DNA of 64,000 bases from an uncultured Lentisphaerota bacterium. Its GTDB lineage: Bacteria > Verrucomicrobiota > Kiritimatiellia > CAIQIC01. This document shows, in pieces, positions 6,628 through 16,481 of the stretch; the stretch's first letter is position 1, and each line of letters starts with the position of its first letter. Location of the stretch: positions 1 through 64,000 of the forward strand of contig CAITZM010000032.1 of assembly GCA_903896925.1 (NCBI GenBank), given 5' to 3'. The notes under the pieces are model-generated. The model did not search any database and was not told the DNA's origin. It saw nothing but the letters and a program-made list of their open reading frames with translations. The translations under genes were made by a program, and so were the position numbers.

Positions 6628-7009
6628 ATGAAACCGCCGGCCATCCCCTCAGCCCACGCTTGCGCCCGGCGGGTCTTTGACTACCTCTCGCAAACGGATG
6701 CGTTCCCGGCGGAGGCTTGCGACGCGGTGCTCGGCTTCGGTGTGTTCGATCTCAACCTGCCGCGGTTCTGCGGCGAGTTGTATGCCGCCGGTCGCGCCAG
6801 GCGGATCATCTTTACCGGCGGCGTGGGGCGCCGGCTCCGCCGATCTCGGCGAGCCCGAGGCGGACGCCTGGTGCGCGGCGTTGCTGCAGGCGCATCCGCA
6901 GATTCCTCGCGACCACATCATCTTGGAAAACCGCTCGACGAACACGGGGGAGAACGAGGGTGGAGGTCTGCGCAGCAGGCGTCCTGACCGCTGGCGGCTT
7001 CGACCTTGA
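6628..7009 (+). pseudogene. Broken YdcF/SanA-like (DUF218) gene
   Basis: The first 66 codons from ATG 6628 encode an N-terminal DUF218-like stretch (DAVLGFGVFDLNLPRFCGELYAAG..RRIIFTGG). The family continuation (ADAWCAALLQAHPQIPRDHIILENRSTNTGEN, in parts) is in the +1 frame from about 6830, and after TGEN the sequence shifts again and ends. ENRSTNTGEN is the conserved DUF218 signature. At least two frame disruptions and the missing C-terminal third make this a decayed gene. Functional members are membrane-associated and act in envelope metabolism. Sequencing error is an alternative for the frameshifts but not for the truncation. Confidence 0.75.
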
Positions 7010-7102
7010 CAGCGTGTGCGATCCTCCTAAGAATAACTCAAACAAACCCGTTGCGTGGCATGGGTTGATTGGCCGTGTTTAAGAGGGAAAGGAACAGCAC
7101 CC

Positions 7103-7957
7103 ATGTCCGTTGAATTCACTGCGCATAACATCCGTATGGATGACGGCACGCTCACGAAACCGGAGGCCGGGCCCACCATGGATGCCAACCCCTTTTTCCT
7201 TTCGGTGAAGCGGCTGTTGGAGACGGTGTTCCCGGGGGACAAGAAGCACCTCCGGCTGCTTGATGTGGGTTGCCTGGAAGGTGCGTACGCGGTCGAGTTT
7301 GCGCGCATGGGTTTTCAAGTCCTCGGGGTTGAGGTGCGGGAGGCGAGCATCGCAGCGTGCAATTATGTAAAATCGAAAACCAACCTGCCCAACCTGACGT
7401 TTGCGCAGGACAACGCGTGGAATATCGCCAACTATGGCACGTTCGATGTCGTCTTCTGCTGTGGACTCTTATACCACCTTGATCAACCAAAGAAATTTCT
7501 CGAAATAGTTTCGTCCGTAACGAAGAAGCTTATGGTCTTGCCGACACATTTCTCCACCGATAGCGGTGTCGCGTCCGCGCGCCGGCCCGCTTGGCTTGGA
7601 AAACTATTCGCCAGGAAAGCCAAGCTCCAGCCTGATCAGTACAACCTGTCTCCGCTATGCAGCCATGAAGGGCTGGCCGGGCGCTGGTTCACAGAATTTG
7701 CCGACGAGGAAGCGTTCCGCAAGCGGGCTGACTCTAAATGGTCCTCCTGGGACAACAAGCGCTCTTTCTGGATTCAACGCGAGTATCTGCTGCAGGCGAT
7801 CCATGAGGCCGGCTTTGATCTCGTCATGGAGCAGTTCGATGGCCTGGGCCCCAAGATCGCGGAGGATATGTTGCACGGCTACTACGCGACCCACACCCGG
7901 GGGACCTTTGTCGGGATCAAGACGCAGCCACCGGCGCAAGTTCCTGTGACCGGTTGA
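7103..7957 (+). CDS. Class I SAM-dependent methyltransferase
   Basis: 284 residues from the ATG at 7103, preceded by GAGGGAAAGGAA. Motif I is LLDVGCLEGAYAVEFARMG, followed by an acidic strand end (VLGVEVRE) and a post-motif FDVVFCCGLLYHL. These define a Rossmann-fold methyltransferase of the Methyltransf_11/25 type. The acceptor is not predictable. A LYHLDQPKKFLE segment resembles enzymes that modify sugars or lipids in polysaccharide biosynthesis, but that is only an impression. It is convergent with the large membrane protein gene on the minus strand. Confidence 0.8.
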   Translation: MSVEFTAHNIRMDDGTLTKPEAGPTMDANPFFLSVKRLLETVFPGDKKHLRLLDVGCLEGAYAVEFARMGFQVLGVEVREASIAACNYVKSKTNLPNLTFAQDNAWNIANYGTFDVVFCCGLLYHLDQPKKFLEIVSSVTKKLMVLPTHFSTDSGVASARRPAWLGKLFARKAKLQPDQYNLSPLCSHEGLAGRWFTEFADEEAFRKRADSKWSSWDNKRSFWIQREYLLQAIHEAGFDLVMEQFDGLGPKIAEDMLHGYYATHTRGTFVGIKTQPPAQVPVTG

Positions 7958-8061
7958 CCAGGCGTTGCCGTGGTCGAGGTGCTGCGAATGCCGCCGCGTC
8001 AGAAATAGGGCTGGCCGCCCCTGTCACGTGCGCCGTTTGTTGTTGGGGGCAAAGGCGCAGC

Positions 8062-10086
8062 CTAGCGCTTGGACGGGACAGCGTTGGTTTTGCCGGGCTG
8101 CGGCGTTTCTGCGTCGAAGGTGCTGACGAGGGTGGGGTTGAGCTTCTGCGCCCGCTGCCGGGCATCACGGGCCTCGAATTCCAGGTTGAGTTGCTGGCAG
8201 GCCCGGCCATACCACAACCAGGCGAGCGCATTCTTCGGCGCCGCGGTTGTCGCCCGCTGGAGGGCGCCCACCGCTTCCTGCCAATGGCCCTGCAGGCAGC
8301 CGCAAATGCCGAGGTTGAGCCACGCGAAAACCATGTTGGGCGCACCGCGGGTCAAGGTGCGATAAATCTTTTCCGCCTCGCCGTATTGCTTGAGGACCAT
8401 CAGCGCCTGGCCGGCGCCTATCAGCGCGGGCGAATGCGCGGGGAACCAGTGCGCGTCAATGCGGCGCTCGTAGGCGCGGCGCGCCAGTTCCAGGTTGCTC
8501 AAACCGAGCGCCTGGAACTGCTTGTTTTGGAGCAGCGCGCGGTTCTCCAGGGTGTTGAGCAGCAGCAGGGCGCTGGTGCCATCGAAATAGAGCACACTCC
8601 AGTGGCCGGTGGCGAGGATGTTGCGCAGGCCCAAGGTGGCCTGCGGCTGGCAGCAGTTGATCAGGATGGCGGTGGGGTGCAGGCGCGTCTCGATGGTCTG
8701 CCAGGCCTGCGGATCGCCGGCGAAGCCGCGCGCGGCCAACTGCAGCAGCGGCAAGCCGTGGAACTGCCCGCGCGCATCGAGGAACACCTGCCGGCGTGGC
8801 AGGTGCCACAACAGGTTGCCGCCGTCGAGCGCGTTGTTGATCAGCGCCGCGGGGAAGCGCTCCTGCGCCAACACGGCGGCGGCGGCGGCGGGCAGGGCCT
8901 CCTCATTGACGCCGCACCCAAAGGCCGAGTTGCTGCCGTTGCTGTAGTAGTAGTGATTGCTGACGAGCCGGGCGCTGCTCACGGTCATGGTCGCCAGCAG
9001 AACAATGAGGAGCAGACGTCCGAACAGGGCCTGCCGGCGCTGCACGACGTCGGTGAACGAGTCCCACAGGAAAAACCCGGCGGCGCGGAGGCTCAGCACG
9101 AAGAAGGGGAAGGAAAACACGGCCATGATGGTGGCATAGTGCGGCGACAGGATCGCCAGGCTGGTGCCCAGCAGCGCGAGCAGCGTGATGCCCAACGGCA
9201 GCTGCCGTTTCTCGGCCACGAGCCCCATCAGGTTGACCAGCGCCGCCGCCCAGATCAGCGGGTTCATGTCGCTGCCGCCGAAAAGATAGCTGAACACCGA
9301 GACCTGCTCGCCGAGCAGCAGGCTACCCGTGCCGAAGCCGATACCGCCCACGGCGCGATAAATCTGCCAGCCATAGGGGTTCACGAGCGTTGCCGCCAGC
9401 GTGGCGCCGGCCAGCAGCAGCGGACTGAGCCAGGCGCGCAGTTCCGGCGGAGCGGTGGCGGTGGCCGGCGGGTTGTTCCGGGCGCGGCGCCAGGCCAGGA
9501 AGTGCTGCAGCGCGAAGATCAGACAGATCACCGGCCCGAGCCGGAACGTGTGGTGCATGTTGGTCCACAGCATCTCGGCGGGCACCAGCACCAGCCACAC
9601 CCACCAGCGACCGGAGCCGCACACCAAGCAGGCGATGAAGAGGGCCGGGAAAAGCAACGTGAACAGGCGCGCGCGCACCATGAACGCCGGGGCCAGCAGC
9701 CAGGCGGCAACGAGCAAGGCGGTCGTGATCGCCAGCCAGCCCCCGAACTGCCGCGCCGCACGCACCAGCAACAGAAAGGCCGCGGCCACCGCGACCACAT
9801 GGGTCAGGGTTACCAGTGCCGCGCCGCCGGCCGCCCAGAGCTGATAGACCATCAGGTCGTAGAGCCACATCGGATCCAGCCACTCCGCGTTGGCGCGCAG
9901 CAGCGAGAACGGGTCGGCGTGGGGCGCCCCGTGGGCCGCGATCCAGCGGCCGCTCGCCAGCGTCATCCAGAAATCGGAATGGCTGATCGTGCGGACGCCG
10001 AACAGCGCCAGCGTTAGCAGGGCCAAGAGTGCAAACCAACGGCCACCCTTGATTAATTCCAGATCGTGTTCGTCGTCCAAGGCCAT
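8062..10086 (-). CDS. Polytopic membrane protein with C-terminal TPR domain (GT-C-like)
   Basis: 674 residues from the ATG at 10084-10086, which has a GAGG ribosome binding site; an upstream start would add 29 residues. About 10-12 hydrophobic segments fill residues 15-400. The first extracytoplasmic loop starts HSDFWMTLASGRWIAAHG. An acidic residue in loop 1 is typical of GT-C glycosyltransferases that use polyprenyl-phosphate sugars. The last 150 residues are TPR-like (AEKIYRTLTRGAPNMVFAW, LGICGCLQGHWQEAVGAL). Such proteins often accompany exosortase systems, which fits the locus at 20-23 kb, but the enzymatic activity is an inference. It may be transcribed with the two hydrolase genes upstream. 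Confidence 0.6.
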   Translation of the reverse strand: MALDDEHDLELIKGGRWFALLALLTLALFGVRTISHSDFWMTLASGRWIAAHGAPHADPFSLLRANAEWLDPMWLYDLMVYQLWAAGGAALVTLTHVVAVAAAFLLLVRAARQFGGWLAITTALLVAAWLLAPAFMVRARLFTLLFPALFIACLVCGSGRWWVWLVLVPAEMLWTNMHHTFRLGPVICLIFALQHFLAWRRARNNPPATATAPPELRAWLSPLLLAGATLAATLVNPYGWQIYRAVGGIGFGTGSLLLGEQVSVFSYLFGGSDMNPLIWAAALVNLMGLVAEKRQLPLGITLLALLGTSLAILSPHYATIMAVFSFPFFVLSLRAAGFFLWDSFTDVVQRRQALFGRLLLIVLLATMTVSSARLVSNHYYYSNGSNSAFGCGVNEEALPAAAAAVLAQERFPAALINNALDGGNLLWHLPRRQVFLDARGQFHGLPLLQLAARGFAGDPQAWQTIETRLHPTAILINCCQPQATLGLRNILATGHWSVLYFDGTSALLLLNTLENRALLQNKQFQALGLSNLELARRAYERRIDAHWFPAHSPALIGAGQALMVLKQYGEAEKIYRTLTRGAPNMVFAWLNLGICGCLQGHWQEAVGALQRATTAAPKNALAWLWYGRACQQLNLEFEARDARQRAQKLNPTLVSTFDAETPQPGKTNAVPSKR

Positions 10087-10203
10087 GATAGCTTTATCCT
10101 CGTCAAAGCGAGAGTTTGCCCGACCACGGTCGTGTGCGCAAGCGCGGTTTTCTGATGCGCTGTTTTCTGTCAAGTTTCGACCGGTCGAGCCGGCCGGCCG
10201 GCG

Positions 10204-13200
10204 CTAGAAATGGATGGCGGGGGTGCCGGCAGGCGGCGTGGGTGCCGGAGCGACCGGCCCGGTCGTCAACAGGCGGACCGGGCCGAGCAGTCCCGAGGGT
10301 TGCAAGGGGGTCGACTTCTGGTAGGGATTGCGCGTGGTCCAGGTCTGCCGCTGTTCCGGCGGCAGACCCGCATCGCCAATCAGGCGATTGACCCAGAGAT
10401 TGGCGACGGAGATTTCCAGGGTGTTGCCGCGTTCGTGCAGCAGGCCCGCGGGCAGTGCGTAGCACCAGGGGGCGCACCACACCACGCTCAGGTCGCAGCC
10501 GTTGAGCTTGACCTGCGCCATGACCTGTACCGCGCCGAGGTCCAGAAAGATGGCTGATGGCGGATGTCGTATGGCCGAGTTCAGGTTGAAGGATTGTTGA
10601 TAGGTCGCTGTGCCGCTGAAGAACTTGGTTTCCCCATCCGGACGCTGCGCCCAGTCGTCCAGGCTTTGGAACGTCCGGTCGAAGGGTTTGCCCGCCTTGG
10701 GCACAAACTGCACCTGCCAAGGACCCGCGAGTTCCTGGAGCGGTTGCAGGCGGGGGAAGTTTCCTCCTGTTGTCGTCACCGCCGGTGTCGACGCCCGGCG
10801 GAAAATGACGAAGAAGCTCTGCGCCGGTGCAAACTCCAGCGCCACGGTCGTCCGTCCGTCGCGCTCGCTGCAGACCGGCAGGGCGCGACGTTCTCCGGTG
10901 AGCGGATCCCAAAGTTCCGGCTGCTTGCCTGTGACACGGAACCGACAATCGGCGGTCAGCGGTTGTGCCGTGCGGTTGCCGACAAAATAGATGTCCGCTG
11001 CGCCGTCGCGGCGGTGGATGTAGCGCAGGTCGCCGGTGGCTTCAAAATCCGGTGGCAGGCCGAGCTGTGCCAGCACCGCCGCCGTTGCGGCGTAGTCGGG
11101 ATAGAGTTCGGGTGCCTTCGCCGGCGGGTGGGCCAGATGCCAGGGCGCCATGCCCATCGACCCCAGTTCGCGTGCTGAGGCCCACGCCCCGCCCGCTGCC
11201 AGCGCGCTGCTCCAGCGCGCATCGGTGGGTACGAGCAGGCTGGAGCCGTCGCTGAATTTGACCGCCAGCACCCCGATCAAGCCTGCGGGGTTCGGCGCGT
11301 CGCCCCCGTTGACGGCGGTCACCGCCAGCGTGTTCGTGCCGGGCTGGAGCAAGGCGGCCACATCCATCTCGACGACCTCGTGGAAAGAATGGCCGGTACC
11401 GGCGGAACGTCCGTTGATGGACAATTCGAACGAGTTGTCGGCCGTCATCAGCACGGAGGCCATCTCCACCGGCCGGTCGGGAGACAGCACAACCTCGCGT
11501 CGAAAGTGGCGCACGCCGACCGGGGGCGGCGTGGCTTCGGAGTGCCAGATCCAGCGGGCTGTGGTCAGCGGCCGGGCTGCGGCGGGCGCCACGGCAGCCG
11601 GGATGCTGTCGGTGATGACACGCTCGCGGTTGGCGGTACTCCATATTTCGCCCGCCAAGCGCTGCACCTCGGCATCGCACTGCGGGAAACCCGCCAGGCT
11701 GGGCGATCGGGTCGGCGGCGCACCGATGATGGTGGCACCGGCGGCGGCCAGTTGCCGGATCTTGCCCAGCAACGCCGGGGTCATGGCCGCGACGCGGGGC
11801 AGGACGAGCACGCGGTAGCTCGCGCCGCCAGGGAACCGGATACGACCATTTTCCACCGTGGCGAGCGCGAGCAGCGCGCCGGGGGCACAGCCATCGAAGT
11901 TATGGCCGCGCCGGTCGGGCAGGCCCGTGAGCAACGCGGATACGGGCGGCAGGAAGACATGCGGAGCGCCTTCGGCGGCCAAGTAGAGAATATCGGCCAC
12001 CGGTGCGCCGCGGCGCAGCAGCGCCTGGCACCGAGCCAGATAGGTGTGGTAGGCGCCAGCCATATCCCACCACGTCTGCGTGCGCTCCCAGTGCACGCCG
12101 TAGGGGCCCATGGTCATGCCGGGCCAGCGGTCGGGCCAAGGCTGGTGCTGGTAGCGATGGAAGGCGAAGCGGTTGATGCCGCAGCAGAGCGCCCAGTCGC
12201 CCTGGAGCTTCATGGCGCCGGGGAAGAGTTTCCAATCCTCGCCGGGCTCCGCCGTGAAGGCTTCCGCGGCCACGATGCTGCGGCCCTGCGTGTGTGCTAT
12301 CGAGGCGGCCTCGATGCAGCTGAATTCCGTCCGGTAGCCGTAGCCCTGGGACCAGAATTCGCACTGCGGCACATCGGCCACGCCGCCGAGTTCGAGGTCG
12401 GACGTCGGGTTCAGGTCATACGGCTCGATGGACAGCGTGAGGTTGCTTTGCCGGCCGAGTTCCTTCAGTCGCAGCGCATGGTTGGTGATGACCAGTTCTT
12501 GGGCGGTCTGCCGCAGGTCCCAGAGGAAGCGCTCGGAGATTTCCGGGCTGTGCACGACGCGGCCGAGCAGCGTCGGCAGGAAGGGCAGCGGGTCGTAGCC
12601 GCGCCGCTGCCGGAAGTCAGCGCGAAAATGTTCCGACCAGTTCTGCGAGCTCATCTCCCAGCTATCGAAATGGATCATCGTCAGGCCGGCGTCGGGCTTG
12701 CTGCGCGGGCCCACTTCTTTCAGCAGCTCGCCGACGAAGCGCGCATAGTGCGCATCGACGGCTGTGCGTGAAAACTTGTCGCTCTCAAAGCCGAGACCCG
12801 GTCGCGGTGCGGGCCGCGTGGTCTGGCCGGTGGCCGTGCGGCCGAACCGCAGGATCGTCCATGGGCCCGGTGGCACATCCCAGGTGAGCCGGCCATCGCC
12901 GGCGCGCCGGGCCGTAAGGTCGAGCAAGGCGTTGGTGGCGATGCACTGCTCCGCCGGCAGCGCGGGGAAGGCCGCCGGCTGCGACAGGAACGGCTTGACT
13001 CCGGGCTTCGAGGAGAACGGCGCGCGGAAGTACAGCGCCTTCTCGTCCGCATCGGCGAGCTGCGCCGCGCCTGCGGGTGTCGGAAATGCGAGCACAACTT
13101 CGTCGCGGTAGAAGTCCGCCCACTGACGGTGCAGGTCCGGCGTCAGCGTGCGCTCGCCAAAGTACGGCGTGCGCGGCGCCGGCCGCGGCAGAATCGCATC

Positions 13201-13632
13201 GAACCGCGCCGGCCCCACGACATTGGTCGCGCTGGCGACGAGGTGCTGCATCGATTGCTCCGGCTTGACCCACGGCCCGCCCGTGCCGCACCAGCCCGGG
13301 CCGGTGCCGAGCGCGAGCTGCAGTCCGAGCCGTTCCGCCTCGTGGGCCGCGTGCGCAAAAAGCACCCGCCACGGGGCGCTCATGAACTCCACGGGCCCGC
13401 GCGGGATCCCGATATCCACCTCAAGGTAGATCGCCCCGCCGATGCCCGCCGTCTTCATCGCTTCCAGGTCGCCGGTCATGCCCTCGCGCGTCAGGTTGCC
13501 ATCCATGAAGTACCAATAGACCCACGGCCGGGCCGCGTCCGGCGGCGACGCAAACTGCTGCTCGAGTTCGTCTGCGCCGCCGCGTGCAGCCAGCGCCAGG
13601 CACAACATCATTCCGGCCGTGGTTATCTTCAT
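10204..13632 (-). CDS. Glycoside hydrolase family 106-like alpha-L-rhamnosidase
   Basis: 1142 residues from the ATG at 13630-13632 (GAGGTG ribosome binding site). The open frame extends further, but the signal peptide (MKITTAGMMLCLALAARGGA) starts here. The mature N-terminus has the GH106 opening: ARPWVYWYFMDGNLTREGM, then GIGGAIYLEV and GTGPGWCGTGGPWV. Catalytic (beta/alpha)8 barrel about 25-650, followed by beta-sandwich domains. The C-terminus is a galactose-binding-like fold (FLDLGAVQ, VKLNG, LEISVANLWVNRLIGD). The family removes L-rhamnose from pectic rhamnogalacturonan or related polymers. Residues near SAIRHPPSAI look like a short repeat-derived insertion. It lies 100 bp downstream of the GH5-type gene. 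Confidence 0.85.
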   Translation of the reverse strand: MKITTAGMMLCLALAARGGADELEQQFASPPDAARPWVYWYFMDGNLTREGMTGDLEAMKTAGIGGAIYLEVDIGIPRGPVEFMSAPWRVLFAHAAHEAERLGLQLALGTGPGWCGTGGPWVKPEQSMQHLVASATNVVGPARFDAILPRPAPRTPYFGERTLTPDLHRQWADFYRDEVVLAFPTPAGAAQLADADEKALYFRAPFSSKPGVKPFLSQPAAFPALPAEQCIATNALLDLTARRAGDGRLTWDVPPGPWTILRFGRTATGQTTRPAPRPGLGFESDKFSRTAVDAHYARFVGELLKEVGPRSKPDAGLTMIHFDSWEMSSQNWSEHFRADFRQRRGYDPLPFLPTLLGRVVHSPEISERFLWDLRQTAQELVITNHALRLKELGRQSNLTLSIEPYDLNPTSDLELGGVADVPQCEFWSQGYGYRTEFSCIEAASIAHTQGRSIVAAEAFTAEPGEDWKLFPGAMKLQGDWALCCGINRFAFHRYQHQPWPDRWPGMTMGPYGVHWERTQTWWDMAGAYHTYLARCQALLRRGAPVADILYLAAEGAPHVFLPPVSALLTGLPDRRGHNFDGCAPGALLALATVENGRIRFPGGASYRVLVLPRVAAMTPALLGKIRQLAAAGATIIGAPPTRSPSLAGFPQCDAEVQRLAGEIWSTANRERVITDSIPAAVAPAAARPLTTARWIWHSEATPPPVGVRHFRREVVLSPDRPVEMASVLMTADNSFELSINGRSAGTGHSFHEVVEMDVAALLQPGTNTLAVTAVNGGDAPNPAGLIGVLAVKFSDGSSLLVPTDARWSSALAAGGAWASARELGSMGMAPWHLAHPPAKAPELYPDYAATAAVLAQLGLPPDFEATGDLRYIHRRDGAADIYFVGNRTAQPLTADCRFRVTGKQPELWDPLTGERRALPVCSERDGRTTVALEFAPAQSFFVIFRRASTPAVTTTGGNFPRLQPLQELAGPWQVQFVPKAGKPFDRTFQSLDDWAQRPDGETKFFSGTATYQQSFNLNSAIRHPPSAIFLDLGAVQVMAQVKLNGCDLSVVWCAPWCYALPAGLLHERGNTLEISVANLWVNRLIGDAGLPPEQRQTWTTRNPYQKSTPLQPSGLLGPVRLLTTGPVAPAPTPPAGTPAIHF

Positions 13633-13732
13633 CGGGGCACCTCGGTGTGTAGGGTCGTCAACTTGCGGAATACATAGCAGACCCATCCGGCGCATGCCAG
13701 CCGGCAGCGTCGCCGCGTCGGCGCGGTCCCGT

Positions 13733-14851
13733 TCACCGGGCGGCGTGCGCCAGGTTCCAGTCGCGCAACGCCTCAAGCTGGTAGGCGCGCGCGCCATCGG
13801 GCACGACCGTGAAATCCGGCTGCTGTTTCAGTTCAAAAACCCACAGTGCGGCGAGCGGCACGCCGGCGTCCGTGATGGCCTTGAGCAGCCGGTGAAATTT
13901 CGTCACCTGTGCCGCCGTCGCGTTCTGTGCGCCGAACTCGCCGACGAACACCGGCTTTTTCAGCTCGCGGGAAACCTCCATCAGCCACGCCAACCGCTGG
14001 TCGTCATCCTCGTAGGCGTGGACACCGATGCCGTTGACGGGGTCGGGATTCACCTTGCGCAACATCTCCTGAAATTGCGCCTTCGTGTCGTGCGTCCACT
14101 TGCCTTCGTGCTCCTGATGCCACGCGGAGAGCCGCGGGAAACTGTCGCCCGTGAGCACCAGCCGGTGCGCATCGTGCTCGCGCACCGCCTTGGCGAATTC
14201 GATGAAGGCCGCGCGCGTCATCGCGAAGGTGAGGTCATCGCGCTCGGTGCGGTTCGTGGCCGTGCCGAGGGTGGGATGCACCGGCGCACGGTGCTCCTTC
14301 GCGTTAGGCAGATTCGCCGCCAGGCTGTATTCGTTGCCGAACTCCCACGCCCAGATTGCCGGCGAAGCCTGGTAGCGCGTGACCACCTCGCGCACATAGC
14401 GGCGCATCCAGGTGCACGTCTTGCTCTGCGGATCCGCCCATGCGCCCACCGGTTCGCCGACGAGATCGGGCACACACGACGTGTGCCAGAACAGCGACGG
14501 AATCAGCCCGACGCTGTGCTTTTCCGCCGAGCGCACGATGCCGTCGAGCCGCCGGAAATATTCCGCGCGGTCGGACTGGTAGAGCTGCATGTCGCGGGGC
14601 CAGAAGCCGGTGGCGCAAAAGCGCGCGAACGGAATGTGATACTCCGCGAGCGTCTTGAAACCCGCGTCATAGCTGGTGTTCGTGCCGTTGGGCAACGTGC
14701 GCAGGAAACAGTCGAAGTAGTTGATGCCGACGCCGCGATACGGCTTGCCGTCCTTCAGCAGCACGCCGTCCTGCACGGTCAGCCCCGGCGGTCCGGCGTG
14801 CGCTGCCGCGCCCAGTACCGCCGCCATCAACAAAGCGAGTTTCTTCATCAT
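13733..14851 (-). CDS. Secreted GH5-like glycoside hydrolase (cellulase/mannanase superfamily)
   Basis: 372 residues with a signal peptide (MMKKLALLMAAVLGAAAHA). The TIM-barrel landmarks fit clan GH-A: VGINYFDCF on strand 1, WEFGNEY with the acid/base Glu174, VHAYEDD, and FVGEFG with the nucleophile Glu305. The closest description is a GH5-type endo-glycanase; subfamily and substrate are not resolved. Either of two adjacent ATGs (14851 or 14848) could start it, with GGTGGGGAC upstream. It precedes the GH106 gene on the same strand by 100 bp, so joint expression is likely. TTCCAA repeats fill the divergent intergenic region. Confidence 0.82.
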   Translation of the reverse strand: MMKKLALLMAAVLGAAAHAGPPGLTVQDGVLLKDGKPYRGVGINYFDCFLRTLPNGTNTSYDAGFKTLAEYHIPFARFCATGFWPRDMQLYQSDRAEYFRRLDGIVRSAEKHSVGLIPSLFWHTSCVPDLVGEPVGAWADPQSKTCTWMRRYVREVVTRYQASPAIWAWEFGNEYSLAANLPNAKEHRAPVHPTLGTATNRTERDDLTFAMTRAAFIEFAKAVREHDAHRLVLTGDSFPRLSAWHQEHEGKWTHDTKAQFQEMLRKVNPDPVNGIGVHAYEDDDQRLAWLMEVSRELKKPVFVGEFGAQNATAAQVTKFHRLLKAITDAGVPLAALWVFELKQQPDFTVVPDGARAYQLEALRDWNLAHAAR

Positions 14852-14861
14852 GTCCCCACCG

Positions 14862-14945
14862 TTTTCAAGGTTTGGAAGAGATAACGGGGGAGCTTTCCAA
14901 ACATTGGAAAAGGGCGCGGAATTTTTCCAAACCTTGGGAAAAACC
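14862..14945. repeat. Cluster of TTCCAA/TTGGAA dispersed repeats
   Basis: Three imperfect inverted TTTCCAA-n-TTGGAAA units stand in a row: caaggtttggaag, ctttccaaacattggaaaag and tttttccaaaccttgggaaa. They sit between the divergent GH5 and PL6 genes. The same motif recurs at 2661-2710, 2949-2986, 22600-22645 and 26920-26965. Confidence 0.75.
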
Positions 14946-14990
14946 GGCGCGCGGGGGCTCGCGGGAACGCGCTTTTGTTATATTCGGGCC

Positions 14991-16340
14991 ATGAGACAGC
15001 TTGCTCGCGCCTGGGCGGTTGGAGTGTGGCTCGCCGTGGCGGCCCGTGGCGGCGGGCCGGTGAGCGTTGCCTCGGTGGACGCGCTGCATGAGGCGCTCCG
15101 GGGGCTGGGCCCGGGCGCGACGGTGGTGCTGGCCGATGGCGAGTACAGGACGGCGCGGCCGATCCGGATCGAGGGGCGGCGCGGCACGGAGGAGGCGCCG
15201 ATCGTCCTGCGCGCCGAGCATCGCGGCAAGGCTGTGATCAGCGGCGCAGCCGGGTTTGTCGTCAAGAATTGCGAGCATCTGGCGCTGGAAGGGCTGGTGT
15301 TTGTGCACGACGCCGATCAGCAGGCGGTGCAACTCGTCAACTGCCACCAGGTGCGCGTATCGCGGAATACTTTTCGCCTCACCGAACGCGCCAAGCCGCG
15401 GCATTGGGAGCATTGGGTCACCGTGGATGGCGCCTACAGCGGGCTGAACCGCATTGATCACAATCTGTTCGAGCATAAGGGCAATCGTGGCAGCCACGTC
15501 TTTGTTCGCGGCGACGATAACGCCTTGGTTTGTTCGCAGCGCGACCGTGTCGATCACAACCGTTTTCGCGACGTCATTTTCGCCAACGGCGAGAACGGCC
15601 ACGAAACGATCCGCACGGGTGGCAACGATCTCGGCGCGGTCGGACGCAGTTCGTTCACCATAATCGAGGACAACCTCCTCGAAAATTGCAGCGGCGAGGA
15701 TGAAATCATGTCGCTGAAATCATCCGACAACGTCGTCCGCCGCAACACGCTCGTGAATTGTCGCGGCGCAATCAATCTACGGCTGGGCAACCGCGACGAG
15801 GTCGCCGAAAACATGGTCATCGCCACCGAGGCCGGGCCCGGCTATGGCGGGGTGCGGCTGGAGGGCTTCGAGCATCGCGTCGTCAGCAATTATTTCCGCG
15901 GACTTACCGGCACGCGCCACGAAGCGCCGCTGGCCTTGCCGCCCGGCACATTCGCCACGCCCACCACCGACCAGATTGGGGGGAAATACAAAGACAATAC
16001 GGCGGTGCCGCCGACACACTGCGTCATCGCCGGCAACACCTGGGTGGATTGTTCCGCGTTACAGCTCGGCTATCCACCCGACAAGGAGCGTCCGTGTCTC
16101 CCGAGCAACTGTGCCTTCGTCAGCAATACGGTCGTGCGGACCCAGCCAAGGCGGTCACCGCTGCTGGACGTCGGTCTTATTCGCGATCTGCGTGCCCGCG
16201 ACAACCTTGCCCTCGGTTTTGGTTCTGCTCCCACCAACGAATGGGCCGCTTGGTTCCGTTTTGAAGCGACCGCCGCGCACCCGGCGCCCGACTCGCCGCG
16301 TCCGCTGACTGCGAAAGACGTCGGCCCCGACGCGCCGTGA
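14991..16340 (+). CDS. PL6-family polysaccharide lyase (chondroitinase-B/alginate-lyase-like)
   Basis: 449 residues. A hydrophobic N-terminus (QLARAWAVGVWLAVAARGG) suggests export. The body is a right-handed parallel beta-helix with the PL6 signatures GSHVFVRGDDN, NGHETIRTGGND and NCSGEDEIMSLKSSDN, regions that bind Ca2+ and place the catalytic Lys/Arg. PL6 enzymes cleave uronic-acid-containing chains (alginate, dermatan, chondroitin) by beta-elimination. The ATG at 14991 follows a TATATT hexamer (14979-14984) by only 6 nt and has no ribosome binding site, again pointing to a leaderless mRNA. Upstream in-frame codons run through the repeat cluster and are rejected. Confidence 0.85.
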   Translation: MRQLARAWAVGVWLAVAARGGGPVSVASVDALHEALRGLGPGATVVLADGEYRTARPIRIEGRRGTEEAPIVLRAEHRGKAVISGAAGFVVKNCEHLALEGLVFVHDADQQAVQLVNCHQVRVSRNTFRLTERAKPRHWEHWVTVDGAYSGLNRIDHNLFEHKGNRGSHVFVRGDDNALVCSQRDRVDHNRFRDVIFANGENGHETIRTGGNDLGAVGRSSFTIIEDNLLENCSGEDEIMSLKSSDNVVRRNTLVNCRGAINLRLGNRDEVAENMVIATEAGPGYGGVRLEGFEHRVVSNYFRGLTGTRHEAPLALPPGTFATPTTDQIGGKYKDNTAVPPTHCVIAGNTWVDCSALQLGYPPDKERPCLPSNCAFVSNTVVRTQPRRSPLLDVGLIRDLRARDNLALGFGSAPTNEWAAWFRFEATAAHPAPDSPRPLTAKDVGPDAP

Positions 16341-16481
16341 CAAAATCTTTTCCCGCCAGCCCGGTGACGGGCACAACGGAAAAGCCTGCAGGAAGTTGCT
16401 GCGGTCCGGCCGCCGGTGTGTAGCCCCAGTCCGCCGCGCTCTCCGCCACTTCAGCGCGGAGGTGTCGCGGCACCGCTGGGT

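Noticed and set aside
7954-10017. Long plus-strand open frame opposite the TPR membrane protein
   Set aside because: Arg/Gln/Gly-rich with no motif; it is the antisense frame of a GC-rich gene whose minus-strand translation has clear membrane helices and TPRs.
11380-12771. Plus-strand open frame of 463 codons
   Set aside because: Antisense to the GH106 gene, whose motifs are continuous through this region.
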